A stretch of 64,000 nt of DNA from an uncultured Rhodospira sp. (GTDB lineage: Bacteria; Pseudomonadota; Alphaproteobacteria; Rhodospirillales; Rhodospirillaceae): positions 1 to 64,000 of the forward strand of contig NZ_CAKZOT010000058.1 of assembly GCF_937138205.1 (NCBI RefSeq). The letters run 5' to 3'. The notes below the pieces were generated by a model. That model made no database searches, was not told the DNA's origin, and saw only the letters and a list, made by a program, of their open reading frames with translations. Both the position numbers and the translations under genes were made by a program. This document shows, piece by piece, positions 12,062 to 21,555 of the stretch; the stretch's first letter is position 1, and each line of letters begins with the position of its first letter.

Positions 12062-14470
12062 CTACCCCCTCAACTCGCCACCCGTGGCCTTGGTGACGGC
12101 GGCGACGATCTTCTGGCCGGCGGCGTCGATCTCGTCGTCGGTGAGAGTGCGTTCGGTTGGTTGCAGGGTGACGCACACCGCCACCGACTTCTTGCCCGCC
12201 TCCAGGCGGTCGCCCTGGTAGACGTCGAACACCGAAACGTCGGCGATCAGGGCCTTGTCGGCACCCTTGGCCGCGCGCACCAGGGTTTCCGCCGCCACGC
12301 CATCGTCCACCACGAACGCGAAGTCGCGCTCCACCGGCTGGAACGCACTGGCCTTCAGCAGCGGCCGCGCCTTGGTCGGTTTGGCCTTGGGCGCCGGCAC
12401 GGCGTCCAGGACCACCTCGCAGGCGACCATCGGTCCCTTCACGTCCAGGGTCTTCAGCACGCCCGGATGCACCTCGCCGAACCAAGCGAGCACATTCGGC
12501 CCCAGCTTCAGCGCACCCGAGCGGCCCGGGTGGTACCACGCCGGCGCCTCGGCCCCGCACTGGAGGCTGTCCACCGGCGCGCCCGCCGCCGCCAGCGCGG
12601 CCAGGGCGTCGGCCTTGGCGTCGAAGGCATCCACGGGGCGCGGCGGCGCGTCCCAGTGGCGCGGCCCGCTCTGGCCGGCGCGCAGGGCGGCGGCGACCAT
12701 GCGCTGCTCGCCCGGTTCGCCGCCATGGAACTGCGGCCCGACCTCGAACAGCGCCGCGTTGGGCACCCCCCGGTCGGCGTTGCGCTGCGCCGCCGTGGCC
12801 AGGTTGGGCAGCATGGACGGCCGCATGGCGTCCAGGTCGCTGCTGATGGGGTTGGCCAGGTCCAGCGCCGGCTGCCCGCCGCCGAACGCCTCGGCATGGG
12901 CCTTGGGCAGGAACGACCAGGTGACGCACTCGCTCAGGCCGCGCGCGGCCAGGGCACGGCGCGCCGCCACCCGCCGCACCTGCTCGCCGGTCAGCACCGG
13001 CTTCGGCATCGGGTCACGCGGCAACGACACCGTGGGAATGCGGTCGAAGCCGTGGATGCGCGCCACTTCCTCGATCAGATCGTGCTCGGCCGCGATGTCC
13101 GGGCGCCACGACGGGCGCAGCACGGTCAGCACGCCCAGGGCGTCCTCGGCCAGGATCTCGCAGCCGAGGTCCTCCAGAATGCGGCGGCAGGCCCGGCTGT
13201 CCAGGTCGATGCCGCACAGGGCGCGCACCCGCGCCGGGTCCAGCGAGACCTCGGTGCGCCAGGCCGGCGGCGCCCCGGCGACGACCAGGTGCGAGGGCTC
13301 GCCGCCGCACCAGTCCAGGATCAGGCGGGTCGCAACCTCGGCGCCGGCGATGGCGCCTTCCGGATCGACGCCGCGTTCGAACCGGTAGCGGGCGTCGCTG
13401 TCGATGCCCAGGCGGCGACCGGTGGCGGCGATGCGCCGGGGGTCGAACAGGGCGCTTTCCAGGACCACGTTGACCGTGGTTTCGGTGCAGCCGGTGTCCA
13501 GGCCGCCCATGACGCCGCCGATGGCCTGCGGCCCGGCCTCGTCGCAGATGCCCACGTCCTCGGCCGTGAGAGTGTATTCTTTCTCGTCCAGCGCCAGGAT
13601 GGTCTCGCCCGGGCGCGCCAGACGCGGGTGGATGTGACCCGTGAGTTTGTCGGCGTCGAACACGTGCAATGGCCGCGCGAATTCGTAGGAAATCAGGTTC
13701 GTCACGTCCACCAGGGCCGAGATGGGGCGCAGGCCGATGGCCGTCAGGCGGTCCTTGACCCACTGCGGGCTGTCGCCGTTCTTCACGCCCCGGATATAGC
13801 GGCCGACGAACATCGGGCACGCCTCGCGATCGGCGTCGGTATCGTGGATGACGCTGATCGGGCTGTCGAAGGCACCCGGCACCGGCTCGACCGTCAGGGG
13901 TTTCAGCGTGCCCAGCCCCGCCGCCGCGAGGTCGCGGGCAATGCCGCGCACGCCCAGGCAGTCCGGACGGTTGGGGGTGATGGCGATGTCGATCATCGGA
14001 TCGAAGCTCATCACGTCCACAAGGCTGGCGCCCAGGGGCGCGCCTTCGGGAAGCTCGATGATTCCCGAATGGTCATCGCCCAGGCCCAGCTCGCGCGCCG
14101 AGCACATCATGCCCTGACTCTCGACGCCGCGGATCTTGCCGGTCTTCAGCACCATCCCGCTTTCGGGGATGGTCGTGCCGGGGCGCGCCAGCACCACCTT
14201 GATGCCGGCGCGGGCGTTGGGCGCGCCGCAGATGATTTGTAGGTCGGCCTCGCCCGCCGTGCCCGTGCGCACGGTGCACAGACGCAGCTTGTCGGCGTTG
14301 GGGTGCTGTTCGGCGGTGACCACCTCGGCCACGGTGAACGGCGCCAGCACCGTGCGCGGGTCCTCGACCGCCTCGACCTCCAGGCCGATCATGGTCAGGC
14401 GCTCGGCGATGGCCTCCAGCGGGGCATCCGTCTCCAGATGCTCCTTGAGCCACGACAGGGTGAACTTCAT
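12062..14470 (-). CDS. pheT: Phenylalanine--tRNA ligase beta subunit
   Basis: An 802-residue subunit of the heterotetrameric enzyme that charges tRNA-Phe. Visible parts in order: an N-terminal B1 domain opening [16 protein letters not shown], an EMAP/tRNA-binding fold (residues about 40-150, [10 protein letters not shown] and [14 protein letters not shown]), the B3/B4 editing domain, the B5 domain with [19 protein letters not shown], the catalytic-like core, and a C-terminal ferredoxin-fold anticodon-binding domain ([16 protein letters not shown]). Length is normal. The start overlaps the pheS stop by 4 nt, giving 1:1 translation of the two subunits. Confidence 0.97.
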   Translation of the reverse strand: MKFTLSWLKEHLETDAPLEAIAERLTMIGLEVEAVEDPRTVLAPFTVAEVVTAEQHPNADKLRLCTVRTGTAGEADLQIICGAPNARAGIKVVLARPGTTIPESGMVLKTGKIRGVESQGMMCSARELGLGDDHSGIIELPEGAPLGASLVDVMSFDPMIDIAITPNRPDCLGVRGIARDLAAAGLGTLKPLTVEPVPGAFDSPISVIHDTDADREACPMFVGRYIRGVKNGDSPQWVKDRLTAIGLRPISALVDVTNLISYEFARPLHVFDADKLTGHIHPRLARPGETILALDEKEYTLTAEDVGICDEAGPQAIGGVMGGLDTGCTETTVNVVLESALFDPRRIAATGRRLGIDSDARYRFERGVDPEGAIAGAEVATRLILDWCGGEPSHLVVAGAPPAWRTEVSLDPARVRALCGIDLDSRACRRILEDLGCEILAEDALGVLTVLRPSWRPDIAAEHDLIEEVARIHGFDRIPTVSLPRDPMPKPVLTGEQVRRVAARRALAARGLSECVTWSFLPKAHAEAFGGGQPALDLANPISSDLDAMRPSMLPNLATAAQRNADRGVPNAALFEVGPQFHGGEPGEQRMVAAALRAGQSGPRHWDAPPRPVDAFDAKADALAALAAAGAPVDSLQCGAEAPAWYHPGRSGALKLGPNVLAWFGEVHPGVLKTLDVKGPMVACEVVLDAVPAPKAKPTKARPLLKASAFQPVERDFAFVVDDGVAAETLVRAAKGADKALIADVSVFDVYQGDRLEAGKKSVAVCVTLQPTERTLTDDEIDAAGQKIVAAVTKATGGELRG

Positions 14471-15543
14471 CGGCCCAGCCCTCCGTGCAGGGTCGGCACA
14501 TCCAGCGCGGCGAACCCGTAGTGGCGCAGCCAGCGCAGATCGGACTCGAAGAACGTGCGCAGGTCGGGAATGCCGTACTTCAGCATGGCGATGCGCTCCA
14601 GACCGACGCCGAAGGCAAAGCCCTGGTAGCGCGCGGGATCAATGCCGCAGGCCTTCAGCACGTTCGGATGCACCATGCCGCAGCCCAGGATCTCCAGCCA
14701 GTCGTCGCCGGCGCCGATGCGCAGTTCGCCGCCCTTGCGCGAACAGCGGATGTCCACCTCCGCCGACGGCTCGGTGAAGGGGAAGAACGACGGCCGGAAG
14801 CGCATGGGCACGTCGTCCACCTCGAAATAGGCCTCCACGAACTCCTGCAAACAGCCCTTCAGGTGCCCCATGTGCGTCGTCTCGTCGATCACCAGCCCCT
14901 CGAACTGGTGAAACATGGGCGTGTGCGTCATGTCGGAGTCACTGCGGTAGGTCCGCCCCGGCGCCAGAATGCGGATCGGCGGCGGCTGGTGGATCATGGT
15001 GCGCACCTGCACCGGCGAGGTGTGTGTGCGCAACAGATGGCGCGATCCGTCCGGCCGTTGCGGCAGGAAGAACGTATCGTGCATCTCCCGCGCCGGGTGG
15101 TCGGGCGGGAAGTTGAGGGCGGTGAAGTTGTGGAAGTCGTCCTCGATATCCGGTCCCTCGGCCACCGCGAAGCCCATCTGGCCGAAGATGGCCACGACTT
15201 CATCCCAGGTCTGGCTGATGGGGTGGATCGAGCCGGCCCGTTCCGGCCGCGCCGACAGTGTCACGTCGATGCGCTCGCGCGCCAGACGGGCGTCCAGTTC
15301 GGCCGCCTCCAGTTCGCCCTTGCGCGCCTCAATGGCGGCGGCGATGGCGTCCTTGACGCGGTTCATCTCCTGGCCGGCGGCTTTACGGGTTTCGGGGTCC
15401 ATCCCGCCCAGGGATTTCATCAGGGCGGTGACGCGCCCTTTCTTGCCCAGGGCGGTCACCCGCACCTCTTCCAGCGCCCCCAGGTCCGGGGCGTCCTCGA
15501 CGGCGGTGATCAGCTCGGCACGCAGCGTTTCCAGGTCGTCCAT
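14467..15543 (-). CDS. pheS: Phenylalanine--tRNA ligase alpha subunit
   Basis: A 358-residue class II aminoacyl-tRNA synthetase catalytic subunit. The N-terminal coiled coil covers about the first 90 residues. Class II motif 1 ([10 protein letters not shown]), motif 2 ([20 protein letters not shown]) and motif 3 ([18 protein letters not shown]) follow in order. The start at 15543 ([10 protein letters not shown]) is preferred; an ATG four codons upstream (15555) is also in frame. The frame stays open upstream into the rplT spacer, but that extension is Pro/Arg-rich and not family-like. The gene is part of the rpmI-rplT-pheS-pheT cluster and is separated from rplT by a terminator-like hairpin. 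Confidence 0.96.
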   Translation of the reverse strand: MDDLETLRAELITAVEDAPDLGALEEVRVTALGKKGRVTALMKSLGGMDPETRKAAGQEMNRVKDAIAAAIEARKGELEAAELDARLARERIDVTLSARPERAGSIHPISQTWDEVVAIFGQMGFAVAEGPDIEDDFHNFTALNFPPDHPAREMHDTFFLPQRPDGSRHLLRTHTSPVQVRTMIHQPPPIRILAPGRTYRSDSDMTHTPMFHQFEGLVIDETTHMGHLKGCLQEFVEAYFEVDDVPMRFRPSFFPFTEPSAEVDIRCSRKGGELRIGAGDDWLEILGCGMVHPNVLKACGIDPARYQGFAFGVGLERIAMLKYGIPDLRTFFESDLRWLRHYGFAALDVPTLHGGLGR

Positions 15544-15681
15544 GTATCCGTCCATCAGCCGATGGGGTGGAGGCGCGGGCGCGCCAATGGTCGCGGTCGC
15601 ATAGCACCCACGGACCCCGAAGAAAAGACCGGCCCCGGTTTGGACGGCCCGGCCATGCAACACGCGCATGGGACACATGCG

Positions 15682-15713
15682 AAAAGGGCCGCCTCCGGGA
15701 TCGGGGACGGCCC
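15682..15713 (-). terminator. Intrinsic terminator or attenuator between rplT and pheS
   Basis: On the minus strand the sequence reads GGGCCGTCC, a loop, GGAGGCGGCCC and then TTTT. This is a GC-rich hairpin with a short U tract, lying 24 nt beyond the rplT stop and about 140 nt before pheS. It could end rpmI-rplT transcripts or partly attenuate pheST. No Phe-rich leader peptide of the enterobacterial type was found. Confidence 0.6.
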
Positions 15714-15736
15714 TGAACGGGGGTGCGGACGAAGCG

Positions 15737-16093
15737 TCAGCCGCGCGCCGCCTGGGCCTGCTGGCACAGCGAGGCAAACGCGTCCGGCTCGTGCACGGCC
15801 AGGTCGGCCAGGACCTTGCGGTCGAGATCGATGCCGGCCTTCTTCAGGCCGTCGATCAGCACGCTGTAGGTCAGGCCGTGCAGGCGCGCGCCGGCGTTGA
15901 TGCGCTGGATCCACAGGCTGCGGAAATCGCGCTTCTTCTGGCGGCGGTCGCGATACGCATACTGAAGGCCCTTTTCGACCTTCTCGATGGCGGTGCGGAA
16001 ATTGTTGGCGTTGCTACCGCGATAACCCTTGGCCAGCTTGAGAATCTTCTTGTGGCGGGCCTTGTTCACGGTGCCGTTGACGGCGCGGGACAT
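15737..16093 (-). CDS. rplT: 50S ribosomal protein L20
   Basis: A 118-residue basic protein that binds 23S rRNA early in large-subunit assembly. The N-terminus [19 protein letters not shown] and the segment [20 protein letters not shown] are characteristic, and the length matches the family. In several bacteria L20 represses its own operon by binding the mRNA leader (family knowledge); no such leader structure was confirmed here. The gene lies 54 nt after rpmI. Confidence 0.97.
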   Translation of the reverse strand: MSRAVNGTVNKARHKKILKLAKGYRGSNANNFRTAIEKVEKGLQYAYRDRRQKKRDFRSLWIQRINAGARLHGLTYSVLIDGLKKAGIDLDRKVLADLAVHEPDAFASLCQQAQAARG

Positions 16094-16147
16094 GGGAACA
16101 TTCCTCCTGACGGGTCACGACTTCCAGGGACGCACGCTGGGCGGGGC

Positions 16148-16351
16148 TCAGCGGCCGTACGGCAGGAAGTTGCGCTTGACGATGGTGGCGTCGGCGTCGC
16201 ACAGGATGAACGTGCCACGGGCTTGGCGTTTCATCTTCTGCGGCTTGTTGCGCAGCATGTGGCGCTTGTAGGCCACGTTGGCGCGCACCTTGCCGGTACC
16301 GGTCAGGCGAAAGCGTTTCTTCGCCGCGCTTTTGGTCTTCATCTTGGGCAT
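16148..16351 (-). CDS. rpmI: 50S ribosomal protein L35
   Basis: A 67-residue, very basic ribosomal protein beginning [20 protein letters not shown] and containing the conserved [13 protein letters not shown]. The start is set at the MPKMKT methionine (16351); the open frame further upstream is Pro/Arg-rich and not part of the protein. It is the first gene of the rpmI-rplT-pheS-pheT cluster. infC, which precedes rpmI in many bacteria, is not present upstream. Confidence 0.96.
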   Translation of the reverse strand: MPKMKTKSAAKKRFRLTGTGKVRANVAYKRHMLRNKPQKMKRQARGTFILCDADATIVKRNFLPYGR

Positions 16352-16709
16352 TTCATTGTGTCCTGTTGTCGGCCCGTTTGACCCGGATGACGCCGGCCAC
16401 GGGCGGGGTCGCGTTCGGAACGGTCGGGCATGCCCTGGCGCGCCCCCGGAAGCCCCGGGTCTCGGCACGCCGCGCCACGCCGTCCCTTATGGATGAAAGG
16501 CGGCCTTGTACCGCATCGCACCACCCAACGCAAGCCCTTCCGCGCCCGCTGATGATGACCCGGTCCGGGCGCGAAATGGTCAAGAGGACAGGCACACCCC
16601 ACAACAAATAGTGCGAAACCTCCGAATATTTTAGCGTTCAGATTCTGTCCACAGACAGGTATATCATTCGTTATAGGATGCGTGACCTTTGAGGGTCATG
16701 GGGGAGGTG
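16352..16709. other. Divergent intergenic region rpmI / membrane protein gene
   Basis: These 358 bp lie between two divergent genes. They hold the candidate rpmI promoter and a distinctly AT-rich patch at about 16605-16680, which probably contains the promoter for the rightward gene. Open frames across the stretch are rich in Arg and Pro and have no family features. infC is absent. Confidence 0.5.
16505..16533 (-). promoter_or_regulatory. Candidate sigma-70 promoter for rpmI-rplT(-pheST)
   Basis: On the minus strand TTGCGT (16533-16528) and TACAAG (16510-16505) are separated by 17 bp, close to the alphaproteobacterial housekeeping pattern. The -10 lies about 155 nt upstream of the rpmI start, leaving room for an mRNA leader. 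The promoter is proposed on pattern only. Confidence 0.42.
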
Positions 16710-17501
16710 ATGATGGGTTTGCACGCGATCTCTCAGGGAGAGCCCTCTCGCCGAGAACATCGGACGCTGACGCCCACCGAATGGCTCGCCGCCTGTTCCA
16801 TGGCGGCCATCGGCGGCATGTTGCCCACCCTGTCGCGCATTGCCGGCAGCTACGTGACGAACCCGGCCAGCCCGTTGCCGCAACTGGGCCTGCTGGTGGG
16901 GCTGGCGATTTTCGCGCTCATCGGCATCGTGTTGTGCATCGCCTTTCGCCAGACGGACCTCAAGCAGGCGTTGATCGTCGGCATTTCAGCCCCCGGGATC
17001 GTCACCAATATCGTCGGCGGCATCTCCGACGGCCAGTTGCCCCAGCCGGGAGAGGCCGTGGCAAACGTGTCGGAAGAGGGTATCGAGTTCGAATCATCCC
17101 TGATCCCGAACCTCATCCTGACCACGCCGGCGCTGGCCCAGGACACCGGGACACTAAAGACCGGCAGCCGGGAAGCGATCATCCAGTATTCGCAACGTGG
17201 GCTGGCCACGAGCGAGGCCGTGAAGGTCTATGCGAAGACGCGCAACCCTCGTGTCACGCCGTACTTGGGAATCCTTGGCCGCGCTTCCACGGTCACCCTG
17301 CCCGAGGACACCACCGCGCTTCTGTTCCGGTCGTCAACACTCGACAAGACCGTGGATGTTCCCGATGAGGGGTCCTTCGTCCTCCAAATCTCGACGACAT
17401 CGCGGGCCACCGCGGGTAAGGATTTCCTGTGGGCACTCGGACAACGCCGATCGGGGTCCATCGTCGAATTGGACGTGGATGTCGTGAAGGCGTGGGATTA
17501 G
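16710..17501 (+). CDS. Hypothetical membrane protein
   Basis: A 263-residue protein that I do not recognise. A strong GGGGGAGG ribosome binding site precedes ATGATG at 16710, which decides the start. The N-terminal half has hydrophobic segments at about residues 24-45 (AACSMAAIGGMLPTLS), 58-80 (LGLLVGLAIFALIGIVLCIAF) and 84-100 (LIVGISAPGIVTNIVGG). The last 150 residues look soluble and beta-rich, with many Thr, Ser and Val and no motif I can name. It is flanked by the ribosomal cluster on one side and a convergent transporter operon on the other, so its job cannot be inferred from context. Confidence 0.62.
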   Translation: MMGLHAISQGEPSRREHRTLTPTEWLAACSMAAIGGMLPTLSRIAGSYVTNPASPLPQLGLLVGLAIFALIGIVLCIAFRQTDLKQALIVGISAPGIVTNIVGGISDGQLPQPGEAVANVSEEGIEFESSLIPNLILTTPALAQDTGTLKTGSREAIIQYSQRGLATSEAVKVYAKTRNPRVTPYLGILGRASTVTLPEDTTALLFRSSTLDKTVDVPDEGSFVLQISTTSRATAGKDFLWALGQRRSGSIVELDVDVVKAWD

Positions 17502-17567
17502 GGGGCGCGGGCAGCCTGAGCCGCCTCCAGGGCAGGCCCTCGCCAGCCCGGCCGCGATCGCTGTCCC

Positions 17568-20168
17568 CTACGCCGCCCGCGCCTCCAGCCGGCGGCCGCG
17601 ACGGGTCTGCGTCCACCAGACGAGCCCCAGCAGCGCCAGCGCCGGGATGAAGAACACCTGATCCGGCGGCCGGTTCTCGTTGGGCACCATCACCTGGGTG
17701 ATCTCCCAATCGAAGTCGAAGCCCAAGCGCTCGGCGGCACTGGCGAAGACGATGTTGTCCACCAGCACCTTGCCATCCTCGTGGCGCAGTTCCAGCCCGG
17801 CGTTGAGCAGCCGCTCCTCGCCGGTGCCGGGCGCGCCGAGGGGCAGCATCACCGCCTTGCTGACCTCGTTGCCCTCCAGCGTCACGCCCTCGACGCGGAC
17901 GCGCAGGCGGGCATTGGGGGGCCGCTCCTCGGCCAGGGCCTCGATGCGGGTCGGCTCCAGCACGGTCAGTTCCGGCTCCACCATGTCCATCCAGAAGCCG
18001 GGCCGGAACAGGGTGAAGGCCACCAGCAACAGGGCGATGCTCTCGTACCAGCGCGAGCGGACGGCGAAATACCCTTGCGTCGCGGCGGCGAAGGTCAGCA
18101 TGGCCACCAGCGCGAAGGCGAACACGAACAGGGCGTGCGCCCAAGATTCCACGCCGATCAACAGCAGTTCCGTGTTGAAGATGAACAGGAACGGCAGGAT
18201 GGCGGTGCGGATGTCGTAGATGAAGCCCTGGATACCGGTCTTGATCGGGTCGGCCCCCGATATGGCGGCGGCGGCGAAAGCGGCCAGGCCCACCGGCGGC
18301 GTGTCGTCCGCCAGGATACCGAAATAGAACACGAACATGTGGGCGGCGATCAGCGGCACGATCAGGCCGTTCTCGGCCCCCAGGGTGACGATGACCGGGG
18401 CCATCAGGGTGGAGACGACGATATAGTTCGCCGTGGTCGGCAAGCCCATGCCCAACAGCAGGCTGGTGACGGCGGTCAGCAACAGCATGATCATCAGCGA
18501 CCCGCCCGACAGGAACTCGATGAATTCCGTCAGCACCTGGCCGATGCCCGTCAGCGTCACGGTGCCGACGATGATGCCGGCGGCCGCCGTGGCCACGCCG
18601 ATGCCGATCATGTTGCGGGACCCCATGATCATGCCGTTGTACAGGTCGGCGAAGCCTTGCCGCGCGGCGGCGGCGATCCGTTCCGGCCCCTGCCCCCGGA
18701 AGAACGCGGCGAGCGGGCGCTGCGTGATGGCGTTGAACATCATCATGACGGCCGCCCAGAAGGCCGACAGGCCGGGCGACAGGCGTTCGATCATCAGGCA
18801 CCACACCAGAACCACGACGGGCAGCAGGAAATGCAGGCCCGACCGCACGGTCTCGCGCGGCTCTGGTAGCTCGTCGATGTCGGCGGTTTCCGGCAGCGGC
18901 GGCACCGTGGTCACGAGCCGCACCAGGACCACGTGCGCGACCAGCAGCACGGTGGCCGCGATCCACGGCGTGGCGTCCCCGGCCACTGGTTTTAGCCAGC
19001 CGAAGCCATAGTAGACCGCCGCCGCCAGCCCGGCGACGATCACGAAACTGCCGAGGAACCCGATCGCCGCCTGGTGCCACGGCCGCACGTGTGTGCGGGT
19101 CAGGCCCTTCATGCCGGCCTTCAAGGCCTCCAGGTGCACGATGTAGACCAGCGCGATGTAGCTGATCAGGGCCGGCACGATGGCGTGCTTCATCACTTCG
19201 ATGTAGCTGATGCCGACGTATTCAACCATCAGGAAGGCCGCCGCGCCCATGATCGGCGGCGTGAGCTGGCCGTTGGTGGACGACGCCACTTCGACCGCGC
19301 CGGCCTTGGTGCCCGGGAAGCCGACCTTTTTCATCAGCGGGATGGTGAAGGTGCCGGTGGTCACCACGTTGGCGATGGACGACCCCGAGATCAGCCCGGT
19401 CATGGCGGAGGACACCACGGCCGCCTTGGCCGGCCCGCCGCGCAGGTGGCCCATGAAGGCGAAGGCGACGCGGATGAAATACATGCCGGCGCCGGCGCGT
19501 TCCAGGAACGAGCCGAACAGCACGAACAGGAACACCATGGTGGTGGACACCCCCAGGGCGACACCGAACACGCCCTCGGTGGTGATCCAGTAGTGCGACA
19601 TGGCCTTTTCGATCGACGCGCCCTTGTGCGCGATCACATCGGGCATGTACGGCCCGCCGAAGGTGTATCCCAGGAACACCAGGGCGACGATCAGCAGGGG
19701 CGGACCAAGCGCCCGCCGCGTGGCCTCCAGCAACAGCAGCAGGCCGACAACGCCGACGCCCACGTCCAGCGTGGTGGGCGCGCCGGGTCGATCGGCCAGG
19801 GCGTCGTTGAACAGCACCAGATAGGCGGCACAGAACGCACCGACGAGGGCGAAAATCCAATCCGTGATCGGGACATGGCCGCGCGGCGACCATTTGAACG
19901 CCGGATAGGCGGTATAGGCCAGGAACAGGGCAAACGCGAGGTGGATCGAGCGCGCCTCGGTGCCGTTGAAGATGCCGAACCCGACGATGAACGGCAGCGG
20001 CGAGGCGAACCAAAGCTGAAACACCGCCCAGGCCAGGCACACGACCAGGATGATCCGGCCCGTGAGACCCTTGGGATTGCGGGCGCCGCTCTCGACCTGG
20101 GCGACGATGTCCTCGGCGGTGCCAACGTTGCGGGAGCCGTCCCCCGGGGTGCTGCGATCCTGGCTCAT
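17568..20168 (-). CDS. TRAP transporter permease, fused small and large membrane subunits (TAXI type)
   Basis: An 866-residue multi-spanning protein of the 4TM/12TM fusion type that serves TAXI solute-binding proteins. The N-terminal quarter corresponds to the DctQ-like subunit (RIILVVCLAWAVFQLWF onward). The remainder is DctM-like, with GGPAKAAVVSSAMTGLISGS, TNGQLTPPIMGAAAFLM and LLGMGLPTTANYIVVSTLMA. It imports a solute with a Na+ or H+ gradient. The start is set at MSQDRSTPGD (20168), because the upstream extension is Arg/Pro-rich. The C-terminal 130 residues form a soluble region before a last hydrophobic helix. The partner binding protein is encoded immediately upstream. Confidence 0.93.
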   Translation of the reverse strand: MSQDRSTPGDGSRNVGTAEDIVAQVESGARNPKGLTGRIILVVCLAWAVFQLWFASPLPFIVGFGIFNGTEARSIHLAFALFLAYTAYPAFKWSPRGHVPITDWIFALVGAFCAAYLVLFNDALADRPGAPTTLDVGVGVVGLLLLLEATRRALGPPLLIVALVFLGYTFGGPYMPDVIAHKGASIEKAMSHYWITTEGVFGVALGVSTTMVFLFVLFGSFLERAGAGMYFIRVAFAFMGHLRGGPAKAAVVSSAMTGLISGSSIANVVTTGTFTIPLMKKVGFPGTKAGAVEVASSTNGQLTPPIMGAAAFLMVEYVGISYIEVMKHAIVPALISYIALVYIVHLEALKAGMKGLTRTHVRPWHQAAIGFLGSFVIVAGLAAAVYYGFGWLKPVAGDATPWIAATVLLVAHVVLVRLVTTVPPLPETADIDELPEPRETVRSGLHFLLPVVVLVWCLMIERLSPGLSAFWAAVMMMFNAITQRPLAAFFRGQGPERIAAAARQGFADLYNGMIMGSRNMIGIGVATAAAGIIVGTVTLTGIGQVLTEFIEFLSGGSLMIMLLLTAVTSLLLGMGLPTTANYIVVSTLMAPVIVTLGAENGLIVPLIAAHMFVFYFGILADDTPPVGLAAFAAAAISGADPIKTGIQGFIYDIRTAILPFLFIFNTELLLIGVESWAHALFVFAFALVAMLTFAAATQGYFAVRSRWYESIALLLVAFTLFRPGFWMDMVEPELTVLEPTRIEALAEERPPNARLRVRVEGVTLEGNEVSKAVMLPLGAPGTGEERLLNAGLELRHEDGKVLVDNIVFASAAERLGFDFDWEITQVMVPNENRPPDQVFFIPALALLGLVWWTQTRRGRRLEARAA

Positions 20169-20302
20169 GGGTTTTGTGGTCTCCCCCCGCAAGGCCGGCC
20201 AAGGTGCGGCCAAGTTGCGGCCGATTCGCGGCCGGGTCCCCACACGACCGGCGGGCCGCCACGGCGGACGGCACCGGCCGGTCGCGGGGTTCGGTGCCGG
20301 TC

Positions 20303-21280
20303 CTACTCGATCAGGCCGGCCTCACGGTAGTACTTCTCGGCGCCCGGATGCAGCGGCGCGGACAGCGAGGCCGTCGCCATCTCTTCCTTTTCCAGGACGG
20401 AGAACGCCGGGTGCAGCTTCTTGAAGTCCTCGAAGTTCTCGAACACCGCCTTGACCAGTTCGTACACCACGTCCTCGGACACGTCCGTCGACGTCACGAA
20501 GGTCGCGCGCACGCCGAAGGTGGTGGTGTCCTCGTCCGTGCCCGTGTACATGCCGCCCGGGATCGTGGCGTAAGAGTAGTAAGGGTTCTCGTTCACCAGT
20601 TTGTCCGTGGCGTCATTCTGGACGTTCACCAGATTGGCCTCGCAGGACGTCGTGGCTTCCTGGATCGAGCCGTTCGGATGGCCGACCGTGTAGACGAAGG
20701 CGTCGATGTTGTTGTCGCACAGGGCCTGCGACTGCTCGGCGGCCTTCAGTTCGGTGGCCAGCGAGAAGTTGTCGAAGCTCCAGCCCATTTCCTCCAGCAG
20801 CACCTCGATGGTTCCCCGCTGGCCGGACCCCGGGTTGCCGACGTTGACGCGCTTGCCTTCCAGTTCATCGAAGTTGCGCACGCCGGCATCGGCGCGGGCC
20901 ACGACGGTGAACGGCTCCGGATGCACGGAGAACACGGCGCGCAGGTCCTCGAACGGACCGGCGTCCTCGAACTTCGAGGTGCCGTTGTAGGAATGGTACT
21001 GCCAATCGGACTGCACCACGCCGAAGTCCAGTTCGTCGGCGCGGATGGTGTTGAGGTTGTAGACCGAGCCGCCGGTGCTTTCGACCGAGCAGCGGATGCC
21101 GTGCTCCGACCGGCCCTTGTTGACCAGACGGCAGATGGCGCCGCCAGTGGGATAGTACACACCGGTCACACCGCCGGTGCCGATGGTGATGAACTGCTGC
21201 TCGGCGGCGGACGCGGTGCTGGCGGTCATCAGGCCGGCGGCGAACAGGGCGCCGACGGAGGCGACGGACAGACTCTTCAT
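20303..21280 (-). CDS. TAXI family TRAP transporter solute-binding protein
   Basis: A 325-residue periplasmic binding protein. Signal peptide: [20 protein letters not shown], with probable cleavage after ASTASA (about residue 26). The mature start, [27 protein letters not shown], is diagnostic of the TAXI (TRAP-associated extracytoplasmic immunogenic) family. [12 protein letters not shown] and [17 protein letters not shown] are ligand-domain motifs. TAXI proteins often bind glutamate-like acids, but the ligand here is unknown. The start at 21280 follows a GGAGGA ribosome binding site. It pairs with the permease encoded 134 nt downstream. Confidence 0.95.
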   Translation of the reverse strand: MKSLSVASVGALFAAGLMTASTASAAEQQFITIGTGGVTGVYYPTGGAICRLVNKGRSEHGIRCSVESTGGSVYNLNTIRADELDFGVVQSDWQYHSYNGTSKFEDAGPFEDLRAVFSVHPEPFTVVARADAGVRNFDELEGKRVNVGNPGSGQRGTIEVLLEEMGWSFDNFSLATELKAAEQSQALCDNNIDAFVYTVGHPNGSIQEATTSCEANLVNVQNDATDKLVNENPYYSYATIPGGMYTGTDEDTTTFGVRATFVTSTDVSEDVVYELVKAVFENFEDFKKLHPAFSVLEKEEMATASLSAPLHPGAEKYYREAGLIE

Positions 21281-21391
21281 GGTGCAAATCCTCCTGGTTC
21301 CAAATGTGTCATTGACCGGGCGGAGCGATCGAAGGGACCGGTCGCCGCACCGGAATGCGAACCGGCCCGAAGGAGCCGGCACGGTCGGAAC

Positions 21392-21511
21392 GGAACCAAT
21401 GGTCCTGTTGGTTCCTGATCGCTGCGGGGCCGGAGCCCCCTGTGCCCTTCCGACAAAGGCACAGTCATTCGGTCAGTGTTTCGTGCCCGATCGCGATTGG
21501 CAAGGGCACGA
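21392..21511 (-). terminator. Inverted repeats between aminotransferase and TAXI genes
   Basis: Two stem-forming repeats lie in this 275-bp gap: GGAACCAA/TTGGTTCC at about 21392-21415 and TTCGTGCCC/GGGCACGAA at about 21479-21512. The second could end aminotransferase transcripts, although it has no U tract. The first could be an operator or a terminator. They suggest that the transporter genes can be expressed apart from rpiR and the aminotransferase. Confidence 0.4.
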
Positions 21512-21555
21512 AGCACAACCGCAAGGCTTGAGATGTCTCAATCGCCGTGGAGTCT

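Noticed and set aside
15556-15736. Phe-rich leader peptide attenuator for pheST
   Set aside because: Only one FF pair occurs in a long open frame and no short Phe-rich peptide with a stop was found.
15544-15777. Long N-terminal extension of pheS
   Set aside because: Pro/Arg-rich, crosses a terminator-like hairpin, and PheS proteins start at MDDLE-like positions.
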